From: Paenibacillus humicus NBRC 102415
Lineage (GTDB): Bacteria > Bacillota > Bacilli > Paenibacillales > Paenibacillaceae
Direction of reading: 5' to 3'
NCBI RefSeq assembly: GCF_004000905.1
Contig: NZ_BIMD01000004.1
Span: 62,001 to 126,000, forward strand
Length of the DNA: 64,000 nucleotides
In this document: positions 39,087 to 47,350 of the stretch, piece after piece
Layout: every line of letters starts with the position of its first letter
Numbering within the stretch: position 1 is the stretch's first letter
Notes under the pieces: generated by a model
Seen by the model: the letters and a program-made list of their open reading frames with translations, nothing else
Databases searched by the model: none
What the model was told of the DNA's origin: nothing
Program-made: the position numbers and the translations under genes

Positions 39087-39120
39087 AATAATGATACAAA
39101 TATCAATATCGATCATTATT
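39087..39120. promoter_or_regulatory. Inverted repeat between LysR and reductase genes
   Basis: AATAATGAT (39087-39095) and ATCATTATT (39112-39120) form a 9-bp inverted repeat with a 16-base spacer holding further dyads (GATAC, TATCAATATC). The position between divergent genes fits a LysR binding region. Confidence 0.5.
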
Positions 39121-39197
39121 CAATTTGCAATTTCATTATTACAATGAGGATAAGAAAAGCGTTGAACCTAAAACCGCATTGGAAAGGGGAAATAGAA

Positions 39198-39863
39198 TTG
39201 AATCCAAAAAACCATTCACCAAAGCTGCTTATCCTCGTTGGCAGCCCGCGACGCAAAGGGAATTCTGCCGCGCTTGCAGCAGCTGTTCAGCGTGGGGCGG
39301 AGCAGGTGAGGACTCAGGTATCGTTGCGGTTCATTGACTCGTACATTTCAAGCTTTCTCCATGATTGCCGGACCTGTCGTCTTCCGGACAGCGAGTGCGC
39401 TATTGCCGACCAGTACCGGACGCTGTTTTTCGATGACTTTCTACCGGCCGACGGTGTGGTGTTCTGTTCCCCGGTGTACTGGTACGGCTTATCGGCTCAG
39501 ACAAAAGCGTTCTTCGATCGCACATTCTGCTATTATGCAGCGTCGTACTCGGAATCGGCCCATGTTATGGAGAGGATGTCCCGCAAGCGCATTGGCCTTG
39601 CGCTGGCTTCCGAGGAGACTTATCCGGGCGCCTCGCTCGGCATTATCCATCAAATTCAGGAGTATTCCCGCTACACAGACTCCGAATTTGTTGGTGTCGT
39701 GCGAGGCTTCGGCAACAGCCGCGGCGAGGTGGTGAATGACCCAAGCTCTCCGGTTACCGCCGCCGAGCAGCTTGGCCGTGAATTTTTCCGGAGCAAATAT
39801 TCCGATTACCGCTTAGACACCCAAAGGAGCGGGCGAGTGTGGCCTTCGGATTCGACTCATTAG
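39198..39863 (+). CDS. NAD(P)H-dependent FMN reductase / flavodoxin-fold protein
   Basis: 221 residues. KLLILVGSPRRKGNSAALAAAV is the flavin phosphate loop of the NADPH-dependent FMN reductase family. DCRTCRLPDSECAIADQY matches the cysteine-bearing loop of this subgroup, and FCSPVYWYGLSAQTKAFFDRT is the flavin-ring motif. It probably reduces quinones, nitro-compounds or flavin. The TTG at 39198 with AAGGGG eight bases upstream is preferred over the ATG at 39144, which has none. It is divergent from the LysR gene. Confidence 0.85.
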   Translation: MNPKNHSPKLLILVGSPRRKGNSAALAAAVQRGAEQVRTQVSLRFIDSYISSFLHDCRTCRLPDSECAIADQYRTLFFDDFLPADGVVFCSPVYWYGLSAQTKAFFDRTFCYYAASYSESAHVMERMSRKRIGLALASEETYPGASLGIIHQIQEYSRYTDSEFVGVVRGFGNSRGEVVNDPSSPVTAAEQLGREFFRSKYSDYRLDTQRSGRVWPSDSTH

Positions 39864-39893
39864 TTGCTCCTGAAAAAGTCCAAAATGGGTCTT

Positions 39894-40394
39894 TCAGCTC
39901 TTTTCCACATCCGTCAAAAATGAGTTAAAGCTCTTCTGGGCATATTCCATAGCATCAATATACTCTTGCTGTTTTGACCGCTCTATCATTTCTTCAGGAC
40001 TAACGTCCTCTATTTTGGATGTTATCCACCATATATTTCCGAACGGATCAACTACTCTTCCGCCTCGTTCCCCCCATGCCTGGGTTATCACTCTCGTCAT
40101 GGATGTAGCGCCGGCCTTGATGGCCTGAGCAAAAATTTCATCGCTGTCACCCACATACAGACGGATCAAGCAAGGAAACGACGGCCATTCGGCAGGAGAA
40201 TCGAACATTAGAATCTTTGAATCGCCGATGCGCACCTCTGCATGTCCTATGCTTCCGTCAGCATTGTATACCCGGCCAAGTTCCTGTGCATTAAATGCGG
40301 AAGCCAAAAAAGCAATCAATTTTTCTGTGCTTTTTGTAGTGACCCAGGGGGTAATGGTATGGTTCTCAGGTTGCAACATTTGGTTCTCGTTCAT
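39894..40394 (-). CDS. VOC-family (PhnB/glyoxalase-like) protein, copy 1
   Basis: 166 residues with a vicinal oxygen chelate fold of the PhnB-like kind: ITPWVTTKSTEKLIAFLASAFNAQELGRV, GHAEVRIGDSKILMFDSP and WGERGGRVVDPFGNIWWITS. Such proteins are often of unknown substrate or confer resistance. TTGGAGG precedes the ATG at 40392-40394. It is divergent from a WYL regulator, the same arrangement as at 45768-47307. Confidence 0.88.
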   Translation of the reverse strand: MNENQMLQPENHTITPWVTTKSTEKLIAFLASAFNAQELGRVYNADGSIGHAEVRIGDSKILMFDSPAEWPSFPCLIRLYVGDSDEIFAQAIKAGATSMTRVITQAWGERGGRVVDPFGNIWWITSKIEDVSPEEMIERSKQQEYIDAMEYAQKSFNSFLTDVEKS

Positions 40395-40444
40395 TCGGCT
40401 CAACCTCCAATGACAGAATTGGATTTGATTGTAACATGGAAAAC

Positions 40445-40461
40445 TTGACAACATTATGTCA
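40445..40461. promoter_or_regulatory. Palindrome TGACA-N6-TGTCA between VOC copy 1 and its regulator
   Basis: TGACA (40446-40450) and TGTCA (40457-40461) surround ACATTA; the left arm with 40445 forms a TTGACA that could be the regulator's -35. A very similar palindrome lies at 46278-46296 in the second VOC/WYL pair. It is the probable operator of the WYL protein. Confidence 0.6.
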
Positions 40462-40489
40462 TGTTTTAAAGGGTAGAGGGGGTGAAAGG

Positions 40490-41422
40490 ATGAGGATCGA
40501 CCGATTAATCTCCATTATTATGCTTCTCATGCAACGCAGAAAAGTGGATGCTAAAGAGCTGGCCGCAATTTTGGAAGTGACTACCCGTACGATTTACCGC
40601 GATGTTGAAGCTATCAATCAGGCGGGTATTCCGATCATAACCTATCCTGGACGTCAGGGCGGCATCGGTATTCTGGAAGAATATAAAGTAGATAAAAAGC
40701 TTTTCACAAACAAGGACATTCGTACGATGCTTATTGGCTTGTCAGGCGTTCAATCTGTATTAAAAGACGAGCAATCCAAAAATGCCATTATCAAAGTCAA
40801 AGGTATGGTGCCTAGTAATCAATTATCGTTGGTTGAAAGACAAACGGAACAAATCGTCATTGACCTGACGCCGTGGTATGCAGACGCTCGTTTGGAGCAA
40901 TTTCTAGAATGCGTGCATAAAGCTTTGGATCAGCAGAAAATAGTACATTTTGAATATTGCAACGCAAAGGGAAGGACGTCCAACCGGGAAGTCGAGCCGT
41001 ACCGACTTGTTCACAAGGGAAATCATTGGTACTTGCAAGGCTTTTGTCGGACAAAGCAGGTGTTTCGAACATTTAGAGTTTACCGGATATCTAATATATC
41101 TCTTTCAGAGACTACATTTGTCCCGAGCAACTTTGAAATCGCTGAGATGGATGCATCATTCTCCAAAGAAGCATCATGGATAAACGTTCAAATTAGATTT
41201 AATGAGAATATTAAAAAGACGATGATAGATTATTATGGTGAAGATTGTATTGTTTCTTATACGGATGGCTGGTACACTGCAACAATTTTATTGGAAGATA
41301 ATGAGCAAGGTTATGACTCCTTATTAAGATTTACCAATCACTGCGAATGTTTGAGCCCTTCGCATATCAGAGAACATTTAATTGAAAAAGCGGCTGGTAT
41401 TTTGTCTTTATATGGACGATAG
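40490..41422 (+). CDS. YafY/DeoR-type HTH-WYL transcriptional regulator, copy 1
   Basis: 310 residues. N-terminal winged helix (RLISIIMLLMQRRKVDAKELAAILEVTTRTIYRDVEAINQAGIPI) and a WYL ligand domain (VHFEYCNAKGRTSNREVEPYRLVHKGNHWYLQGFC, FRTFRVYRISNI). WYL proteins sense small molecules or nucleic acids. It is divergent from the VOC gene 95 bp away and should regulate it. GAGGGGG precedes the ATG. It is a diverged paralogue of the regulator at 46396. Confidence 0.92.
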   Translation: MRIDRLISIIMLLMQRRKVDAKELAAILEVTTRTIYRDVEAINQAGIPIITYPGRQGGIGILEEYKVDKKLFTNKDIRTMLIGLSGVQSVLKDEQSKNAIIKVKGMVPSNQLSLVERQTEQIVIDLTPWYADARLEQFLECVHKALDQQKIVHFEYCNAKGRTSNREVEPYRLVHKGNHWYLQGFCRTKQVFRTFRVYRISNISLSETTFVPSNFEIAEMDASFSKEASWINVQIRFNENIKKTMIDYYGEDCIVSYTDGWYTATILLEDNEQGYDSLLRFTNHCECLSPSHIREHLIEKAAGILSLYGR

Positions 41423-41648
41423 ACGGACAGCGCGGAGAGTCGTACCACAGTGCCGAAAGACCTGATACATCGTTTTATGGGAAGTTCCCCAATGCACGTG
41501 GGGTGACGTACTTTAAACCACAATATTATATAGCATAACTGAAATAAATCACCTAATAAACGCACTACGTCCGCTTGAAGACAGGTAGATACCAATCTGT
41601 AGGCAAGTTTGGCGATATGAGATTTATGCTTTTGAGGTTCTAACGGGG

Positions 41649-41819
41649 GTGACGGACTCCCCAGAGTACCATCAACTAAAGAAGACTTTGATTTTTGAAA
41701 TTTGGTCTCATGAGAAAGGAACAGAGTTGAAAAATGTTATAAGTTCGTTACCGTCCTGTCCTCTGAGTGGTTATTTGGGGAGAGAGTATTTGGATGCTTC
41801 GTTGATTCGGAATATGTAG
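41649..41819 (+). pseudogene. Short open frame, probable gene remnant
   Basis: Within the otherwise empty 41423-41918 spacer, a frame open from 41597 to the TAG at 41817 encodes YEIYAFEVLTGVTDSPEY and, later, LSGYLGREYLDASLIRNM. Only a GTG at 41649 could start it and no ribosome binding site is convincing. The composition looks protein-coding (charged and aromatic residues with no low-complexity), so it may be the end of a lost gene. No family recognised. Confidence 0.35.
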
Positions 41820-41918
41820 CCATATAAAAATAGTGATTATTATTTAAATGAGACACTGTTCTCATGAGCGGTGATTACTAGATATAATTATAAAAAAATC
41901 GTATCGAAAGGATAACTC

Positions 41919-42638
41919 ATGAAAAATTTCATTCTCTTCGGAGCAAGTAAAGGATTAGGTGAGGCATTCGTCAAGGGATTACCCGAACATGGCGATCAGG
42001 TTTGGGTGGTTTCTAGAACTTACCCTAGCAGTTTAAACGTTGAAGATGGTATTCAGAAATATTGGATCGAGGCGGATTTAGCGAATCCTGATGCAAGCAA
42101 GTTGATTACGAGTGCATTAAATGATATTGCTATAGACGTATTAATATACAATGTAGGGATATGGGAGAGTAAAGGGTTTCGAGACGACTATAATTTTGAG
42201 CAAGATGATCCAGCGGAGATTGCCAATATCATCAATATTAATGTTACTTCTGCGATTACCTGTATCCAGAAGCTTTTACCGAATCTCAAAAAGTCAGATA
42301 ACGCCAAAATTTTCTTGATTGGTTCTACGGCAGGTCTTGAACATAACGATTTTACACAAGTTTCATTTGCAGCTTCTAAGTTTGGTTTGCGTGGTATTGG
42401 AAATTCCATGAGAGAGTATGTAAAGAAATATGGAATCGGTGTAACTTGTATAAATCCTGGTGAGATTGCAACCCAAATTCCATTGGAGGATGGAGTCGAA
42501 AAAGTCCTCTCAACATATGGCGGCACACAGATTCCTCTTCAAGATATGGTTTCTTTGGTTAAATGCGTAATGAACCTTTCTAAAGCTTCTTGCGTAAAAG
42601 AAATCACTATCCCAACAATGTTAGATACAAATGCGTAG
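41919..42638 (+). CDS. Short-chain dehydrogenase/reductase-like protein lacking catalytic Tyr
   Basis: 239 residues. GASKGLG (8-14) is the SDR cofactor motif, the NNAG motif is altered to YNVG, and Ser136 (IGSTAG) is present. The YxxxK motif reads FAASK (Phe150, Lys154), so the catalytic tyrosine is missing; the DNA codon is TTT. INPGEIATQIP is the usual region after the active site. It may bind cofactor without classical reductase activity, or be a regulator. GAAAGGATAA lies just ahead of the ATG. Low-GC composition. Confidence 0.85.
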   Translation: MKNFILFGASKGLGEAFVKGLPEHGDQVWVVSRTYPSSLNVEDGIQKYWIEADLANPDASKLITSALNDIAIDVLIYNVGIWESKGFRDDYNFEQDDPAEIANIININVTSAITCIQKLLPNLKKSDNAKIFLIGSTAGLEHNDFTQVSFAASKFGLRGIGNSMREYVKKYGIGVTCINPGEIATQIPLEDGVEKVLSTYGGTQIPLQDMVSLVKCVMNLSKASCVKEITIPTMLDTNA

Positions 42639-42688
42639 TTGACTTGATTGAGAATAAAAGGTCGAACATAGTGAAGTACTTTTCAAAG

Positions 42689-42716
42689 AAACCACTCCGT
42701 AATTGGGAATGGTTTT
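42689..42716 (+). terminator. Terminator after the SDR gene
   Basis: AAACCACTCC / GGGAATGGTTT stem with one mismatch, followed by T-rich sequence. The remaining 42717-42958 spacer shows nothing recognisable. Confidence 0.6.
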
Positions 42717-42958
42717 GTTTTATATGCGGATGTATACGTTATGGTCAACCGTACTTTGTGCTTAGATACATTGCGGTGTATCGTATCATAAGTGACAGCG
42801 AAAGATAGTGGGATTTCGGGCTGGATTGAAGTCCGGCACAGCAAAGATTTGAGTATGAATCAATTCAAAGACTAAAGGGTCTATTCAAGTTCACTCAATG
42901 ATTTGGCGACAATTTGCACTTCCTCTTTTCGGTGGAGCTATCGTGATCCTAGCCAGGA

Positions 42959-43288
42959 ATGGGACTGAGCGGCCGAGTCGTGACTGAAGCGGGACTAATC
43001 ATGATTTTTGTATTTGGCGCCTTTATATTTGCTGACGATCCGATGATTAAAGTAATGGGCTTTGCACTTACTTTCGGTGTTTTGGTGGACGCATTCTTGA
43101 TTCGGATGACCTTAGCTCCTGCGATCATGGCTGTGCTTGGAAGGTCCGCCTGGTACCTGCCTAAATGGCTCGATAATGTGATGCCAAATGTCGATATTGA
43201 AGGCGAGTCGATAATGAAGGAATTGGAGCAAAGTAAAGTAAACAAAGGCCAATTCAAGAAAAAATCACAGGAGGCAGTTGAATCATGA
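42959..43288 (+). pseudogene. C-terminal remnant of an MMPL/RND-family exporter
   Basis: About 109 codons match the end of MMPL-type membrane proteins: GRVVTEAGLIMIFVFGAFIFADDPMIKVMGFALTFGVLVDAFLIRMTLAPAIMAVLG covers the last two membrane helices, and SAWYLPKWLDNVMPNVDIEGES is the typical tail. Full proteins have 700 or more residues, so about 600 are missing; upstream sequence has no matching frame. An ATG at 42959 lies in the remnant but is internal to the family. Truncated and presumably inactive. Confidence 0.85.
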
Positions 43289-43558
43289 CTAGTTCATGCA
43301 TCAACAATTCCCAACGAGTGATGGCAGCTTGCTGCCAGCCGTGATGAGGTTAGTCGGAGCGGATGTATCCCGACAATTAATTCCACGTTCCTTGTTTACG
43401 GGACCGAGGGTGGCCGAGACCCGAAACATGGCGCCTTTTTTGGCTTCGCTTTATAGATGAAACGGCCATATGAAAGTGAAGATGGATGGACGCCATTGTC
43501 CATCCACGTCTTTAAACGTGCCTTTTCAGACGGCGTCAATCGGCTGGCAGTTGAATTA
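43289..43558. other. Spacer without recognisable gene
   Basis: 270 bp between the MMPL remnant and the following terminator. Only short frames are present and none has a family resemblance. Confidence 0.5.
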
Positions 43559-43560
43559 CA

Positions 43561-43613
43561 AAAACGAACAGCAGGGCCCTCTTCGAAGCGGAGGGCCCTG
43601 CTGTTCGTTTTTG
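43561..43613. terminator. Strong bidirectional terminator
   Basis: A perfect 21-bp stem (AAAACGAACAGCAGGGCCCTC and its complement) with a 9-base loop, A-run before and T-run after. It serves the leftward amidohydrolase gene. Confidence 0.93.
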
Positions 43614-43649
43614 ACTACATATAATTTGTTAGAACAGGAGTAACAACGA

Positions 43650-44960
43650 TCAACTTCGTTTCTGTACGCCTTTGAACCATACGGCTTGAATGGACAGGGT
43701 ATCCGAGATAGTGGTTGTCGGATCGCCATTGACCAGGACGAGGTCAGCGCGCGCTCCTTCGATAATACGTCCGCGATCCTCAAGACCGAACCGACGGGCC
43801 GGTTTCGAGGTAGCCGACTGAAGCGCTTCTATGGGAGTGAATCCAGCCGTAACGAGCAGCTGCAATTCATGATGCACGCTGGCTCCATGAGCCAGGCCGC
43901 CAAGATTCGGAACGGGAACGGGGGCGACATCCGTACCGACAAGAATATCCACTCCTGCATAGTGAAGATCCATCACGTTTTTGAAGCTGTTTTCCATTTT
44001 GCCTTGCGGGAAAGTATGGAAGCTAGAGTTCAGAATATCGATCCATTCCGGACTTAAGTTGGAATAAACACGCGGATCATTCGCCAAATCGGTTGCTGGA
44101 TTCCCGAGAATGGATGAGTTCAACACCAAGCACGGTATAACAAACGCGCCGGAATCGACGATGGATTGCACTAACTCCGACGTGTATTCAGGCCTGTCGA
44201 CAAACAGGTGGCCCAATCCGTCGACTCCAAGATCGATGGCGGTTTGCGAAGAATGAGCAGTCAAGACGTGGGCGATGACGATTTTGCCGAACTTATGGGC
44301 TTCTTCCACGGCTGCACGTAGAATCTCGTCGCTTAAAACCGGCAGGCCAGGAGCACCCATGACGGTGCCTTCTTCAATCATGATTTTGATATAGTCGGCG
44401 CCATTCTCCACTTGTGTATGCACATGTTTGATGGCTTCTTCCACCGTCGTTACTTGCGGAACTTCTTCGTGATCGTGGGCGTATGCGGCCAGCATAGCTT
44501 CCCGGTCTTCCTTTGCAAGCTTCTCCAATTCCTTTAATACGAATTCCGGGATCTCATCCCCATCCGGAAGCAATTCATCCGGATGGCCGCCCGGGGCGGT
44601 TATCGCCGTGCCTGCAGAACGGACATCGGCGACGTCCTCTGCATTTTTCAATTGGATTGCGCGTCCTCTCTCCGTAAAGTCGCCGTTCATCTCGAGTTCT
44701 GTCGTCACGCCGAAATTCAAGGCATCCCGCAAACCTCCGATGGAAGTGTGGACATGCGCATCAATTAAGCCGGGCAGTAATGTCGCATTGTTGGCATCGA
44801 TGATAGTTGCATCCGCCGGAATGTCGCCGCCCACCGCAAGGATGGCTTCTCCTTTGATGACAACGCTCCTTGACTCGATTACTCTTTCCCCATCGAAAAT
44901 ACGCGCATTCGTAATGGCAGTCACTTTTTCTGACGGAACGTGTTGAACTGCATTCTTCAT
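43650..44960 (-). CDS. Amidohydrolase-family metal-dependent hydrolase
   Basis: 436 residues. The metal site is complete: HVHT near the barrel start, the Lys in DYIKIMIEEG (probably carbamylated), His in IAHV, His in DGLGHLF and Asp in GTDVAP. The C-terminal SATSKPARRFGLEDRGRIIEGARADLVLVNGDP is the standard small beta-domain. It resembles imidazolonepropionase-like / prolidase-like amidohydrolases acting on ring amides or lactones; the substrate is unknown. AAGGAGGAA lies before the ATG at 44958-44960. It is divergent from a MarR gene that probably represses it. Confidence 0.9.
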   Translation of the reverse strand: MKNAVQHVPSEKVTAITNARIFDGERVIESRSVVIKGEAILAVGGDIPADATIIDANNATLLPGLIDAHVHTSIGGLRDALNFGVTTELEMNGDFTERGRAIQLKNAEDVADVRSAGTAITAPGGHPDELLPDGDEIPEFVLKELEKLAKEDREAMLAAYAHDHEEVPQVTTVEEAIKHVHTQVENGADYIKIMIEEGTVMGAPGLPVLSDEILRAAVEEAHKFGKIVIAHVLTAHSSQTAIDLGVDGLGHLFVDRPEYTSELVQSIVDSGAFVIPCLVLNSSILGNPATDLANDPRVYSNLSPEWIDILNSSFHTFPQGKMENSFKNVMDLHYAGVDILVGTDVAPVPVPNLGGLAHGASVHHELQLLVTAGFTPIEALQSATSKPARRFGLEDRGRIIEGARADLVLVNGDPTTTISDTLSIQAVWFKGVQKRS

Positions 44961-45018
44961 TCTTATTCCTCCTTGGCCTGACAGCTGCATGGCAATGTAA
45001 CAATTAGGAGTATAAAAG

Positions 45019-45107
45019 TTAGAAAGCTAACTGTCAATAAGCTAACTGTTGTTTGACGCGTCTGCTCGTTTTTTGTATAGTCTATTTATAGACAATTAGC
45101 CTTCTAA
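45019..45107. promoter_or_regulatory. MarR-type operators between amidohydrolase and MarR genes
   Basis: TTAGAAAGCTAA (45019-45030) and TTAGCCTTCTAA (45096-45107) are near-identical inverted copies (11 of 12 on opposite strands). A further direct repeat AAGCTAACTGT occurs at 45024 and 45039. One site lies near each start, so MarR can control both genes. Confidence 0.65.
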
Positions 45108-45127
45108 TAATTTGAGGGGGTACCATC

Positions 45128-45556
45128 ATGAAACCCCGCAAGGAAACGCCTTATCTGGATTTGTTCCAGATTATCGGCCTTAAGTTAAAGAAAAGAGCGG
45201 ACGAGAGCATCAAAGAGCTGGGTTTAAACGCGCACCAGGGGAAAATAATCGACTATATCTACAAAAACCAAGATAGAACTATTATTCAAAAGGACCTTGC
45301 AGATCGGTTTCACGTGCGAGGAGCCAGTATTACAAGCATGCTTCAGGGCCTTGAGAAAAGAGGATTTATCGAGCGCAAGATACCTGCCAATAATGAACGG
45401 CAAAAAAATATATATGTTTTGCCCAAAGCCGTTGAATTGATTGAAGACTTTAATGATTCCTTTCAAAGCGTCGAGGATCAAATCGTTCAAACCCTTACCG
45501 CAGAGGAAAAGAAAACCTTGAAGGAAATACTAGTTAAAATCAATGAAGGCTTGTGA
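45128..45556 (+). CDS. MarR-family transcriptional regulator
   Basis: 142 residues. The winged helix reads QGKIIDYIYKNQDRTIIQKDLADRFHVRGASITSMLQGLEKRGFIERKIPANNERQKNIYVL, with helices for dimerisation at both ends. MarR proteins repress catabolic or efflux genes and are relieved by small phenolic or other ligands. GAGGGGG precedes the ATG. It is divergent from the amidohydrolase gene across a 167-bp region with two matching inverted repeats. Confidence 0.93.
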   Translation: MKPRKETPYLDLFQIIGLKLKKRADESIKELGLNAHQGKIIDYIYKNQDRTIIQKDLADRFHVRGASITSMLQGLEKRGFIERKIPANNERQKNIYVLPKAVELIEDFNDSFQSVEDQIVQTLTAEEKKTLKEILVKINEGL

Positions 45557-45644
45557 CTGCGGTTGGATTTTGACCGACCGTGGCTTGAAAGTTCCATGTT
45601 AGGGTTGAAAACCATGCGCCGCGGCAGCTCCTTTCGTATTTTTC

Positions 45645-45680
45645 GCCGATAGCCCCGTTCAGCTGAACCGCTCTATCGGC
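45645..45680. other. Nested inverted repeat in MarR downstream spacer
   Basis: GCCGATAG (45645-45652) pairs with CTATCGGC (45673-45680) around GTTCAGCTGAAC, itself a 12-bp palindrome. No T-run; role unknown. Confidence 0.4.
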
Positions 45681-45726
45681 TTAATTCCTCCCTACCCATC
45701 CTCCCGGTCCTTGATTTTCTGAACAA

Positions 45727-45768
45727 AAAAAGCGCGGCAACCGTCCATAGACGGTACCGCGCTTTTAT
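45727..45768. terminator. Bidirectional terminator between MarR and VOC copy 2
   Basis: AAAAGCGCGG / CCGCGCTTTT stem with inner ACCGTC/GACGGT pairing, A-run on the left and T-rich on the right; it can serve both converging genes. Confidence 0.88.
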
Positions 45769-46232
45769 TATTTTTTATGGGCAATTACGGAATCAAGAAA
45801 CTTGTCTGCGTCGCTGTTGAACTTCCAGACCATGCCGAATCGGTCCACCAGCATTCCGAAGCAAGCGGACCAAGGGTGGCTGGACAAAGGCAATATGATT
45901 TGTCCTCCAACAGACAGGTTGTTGAAGTATGCGGCCAAAGCTTCTTGATCCTCGATAACGAGACTGATCAGCACCTGGTTTCCTTGTACAAGCTCGCCCG
46001 TTACCGGCTTCATGGAAGGCAGAAGGTCCGACATCATGATTTTTCCGCCATCAAACTCGATCGATGACTCCATCACCATTTCCTGTTCATTTGACGGCAA
46101 CGGGTAGTTGGGATCTTGGGGAAGATCCTTGAACTGGACTTTCTTGACCTGGGTCGCATGGAACGCTTCGGCATAAAAGTCGATCGCTTGTCCTGCATTT
46201 CCATCAAAATTCAAATACGCAACAGCTGACAT
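45768..46232 (-). CDS. VOC-family (PhnB-like) protein, copy 2
   Basis: 154 residues. AVAYLNFDGNAGQAIDFYAEAFHA is the standard PhnB/DUF1338-like start; FDGGKIMMSDLLPSM and LPLSSHPWSACFGMLVDRFGMVWKFN complete the fold. It is only remotely similar to the first VOC protein at 39894. AAGGAGGAA lies before the ATG. It is divergent from a WYL regulator, as in the first pair. Confidence 0.9.
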   Translation of the reverse strand: MSAVAYLNFDGNAGQAIDFYAEAFHATQVKKVQFKDLPQDPNYPLPSNEQEMVMESSIEFDGGKIMMSDLLPSMKPVTGELVQGNQVLISLVIEDQEALAAYFNNLSVGGQIILPLSSHPWSACFGMLVDRFGMVWKFNSDADKFLDSVIAHKK

Positions 46233-46277
46233 GGTGATTCCTCCTTCTTTTGATGCACTCAGCATAAGGTATAATAG

Positions 46278-46296
46278 GTGACAGCTATATTGTCAC
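46278..46296. promoter_or_regulatory. Palindrome GTGACA-N7-TGTCAC between VOC copy 2 and its regulator
   Basis: GTGACA (46278-46283) and TGTCAC (46291-46296) flank GCTATAT. It overlaps the likely leftward promoter of the VOC gene. The arms match the palindrome at 40446-40461 with one more base in the spacer. Confidence 0.6.
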
Positions 46297-46395
46297 TTAT
46301 TTGTGCTGCGCCCAAACAAAAGTTGGGATTAAAATGAAACAGACGTTTTTGAATTTATATGAACAGCTACGATGCTCGAATTCGAGGAGGGGAAA

Positions 46396-47307
46396 ATGGG
46401 GAAGATAGAGCGGCTGATTGCCATCGTCATGATCCTGCTGCAAAAGGAAGTCGTTTCAGCGAACGAATTTGCCAAGCTGTTTCAGGTGTCCAAAAGAACG
46501 ATTCTCCGCGATATGGAAACGCTTGGCCTGTCCAATATTCCGATTTACTCCATTCATGGGGTGAATGGCGGTTATGGGATCATGAATGAATATAAGCTCG
46601 ACAAGCGCCTTTTGAGCCACAAGGATTTGGAAAATCTGTTGGTCGCTCTGAGCGGATTGGGGCAAATTCGGGTCCATCAGGAAGTGGAGATGACGATAAA
46701 GAAGATTGAGTCCATGGTGAATCCGGTGTCTCCCAAAGGGTTTATTCATCTGTCCTTTTACGATTGGGAAGGGCGGTCGGAGATTCAACCGATCTTGAAC
46801 ATTTGCCAGCAGGCCATCCTGCAGAACAGGCTGGTTTCATTTGATTATATGGATCGAAACGGTCTCGCTACAAAGAGAACGGTGGAGCCTTACCAGCTTC
46901 ATTTCAGCGAGATGAGCTGGTACTTGAAGGGCTTTTGTTTAGAACGGCAGGCGTATCGAACGTTTAAACTGTCGAGAACGGATCGTTTGAATACGGAGAA
47001 ACAATCCTTTATTCCTCGAAATGATCTGGATCATTCAGTCGCGGGAAATGACTATCAGGCTCGGCTCGTTGCCGTCAAAGCTCGGATTTCCCCCCGCATC
47101 CAAGATCAATTGCTGGAAAGGTATGGCCGAAAAAGCATCGATGCCTCGAATCCCGAACAGGTGGTGGCGACGATCAGCGTGCCTCAAGACGAGATCGGGT
47201 TTCAATTTTTAGCGGGTTTCGGGCGGGACTTGAGGATTATCGAGCCCGAATCCTATGTGGCTGACTATCGGAATTTTTTGGCCGGAATCATGGACGCCTA
47301 TACTTGA
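46396..47307 (+). CDS. YafY-type HTH-WYL transcriptional regulator, copy 2
   Basis: 303 residues. Winged helix (KIERLIAIVMILLQKEVVSANEFAKLFQVSKRTILRDMETL) plus WYL domain (VSFDYMDRNGLATKRTVEPYQLHFSEMSWYLKGFC, YRTFKLSRTDRL). It is collinear with the copy at 40490 but clearly diverged. It should regulate the divergent VOC gene. GAGGAGG precedes the ATG. It is the last gene of the lower-GC region. Confidence 0.92.
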   Translation: MGKIERLIAIVMILLQKEVVSANEFAKLFQVSKRTILRDMETLGLSNIPIYSIHGVNGGYGIMNEYKLDKRLLSHKDLENLLVALSGLGQIRVHQEVEMTIKKIESMVNPVSPKGFIHLSFYDWEGRSEIQPILNICQQAILQNRLVSFDYMDRNGLATKRTVEPYQLHFSEMSWYLKGFCLERQAYRTFKLSRTDRLNTEKQSFIPRNDLDHSVAGNDYQARLVAVKARISPRIQDQLLERYGRKSIDASNPEQVVATISVPQDEIGFQFLAGFGRDLRIIEPESYVADYRNFLAGIMDAYT

Positions 47308-47350
47308 GAGAATACGATCGAGAATCTGAGTTCCGCAACTCTCTTCCCCA

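Noticed and set aside
41482-41508. AGTTCCCCAATGCACGTGGGG followed by TGACG, resembling a type I-E CRISPR repeat
   Set aside because: Only one copy exists, there is no spacer-repeat periodicity, and no cas gene is in the window; treated as chance or a lone hairpin.
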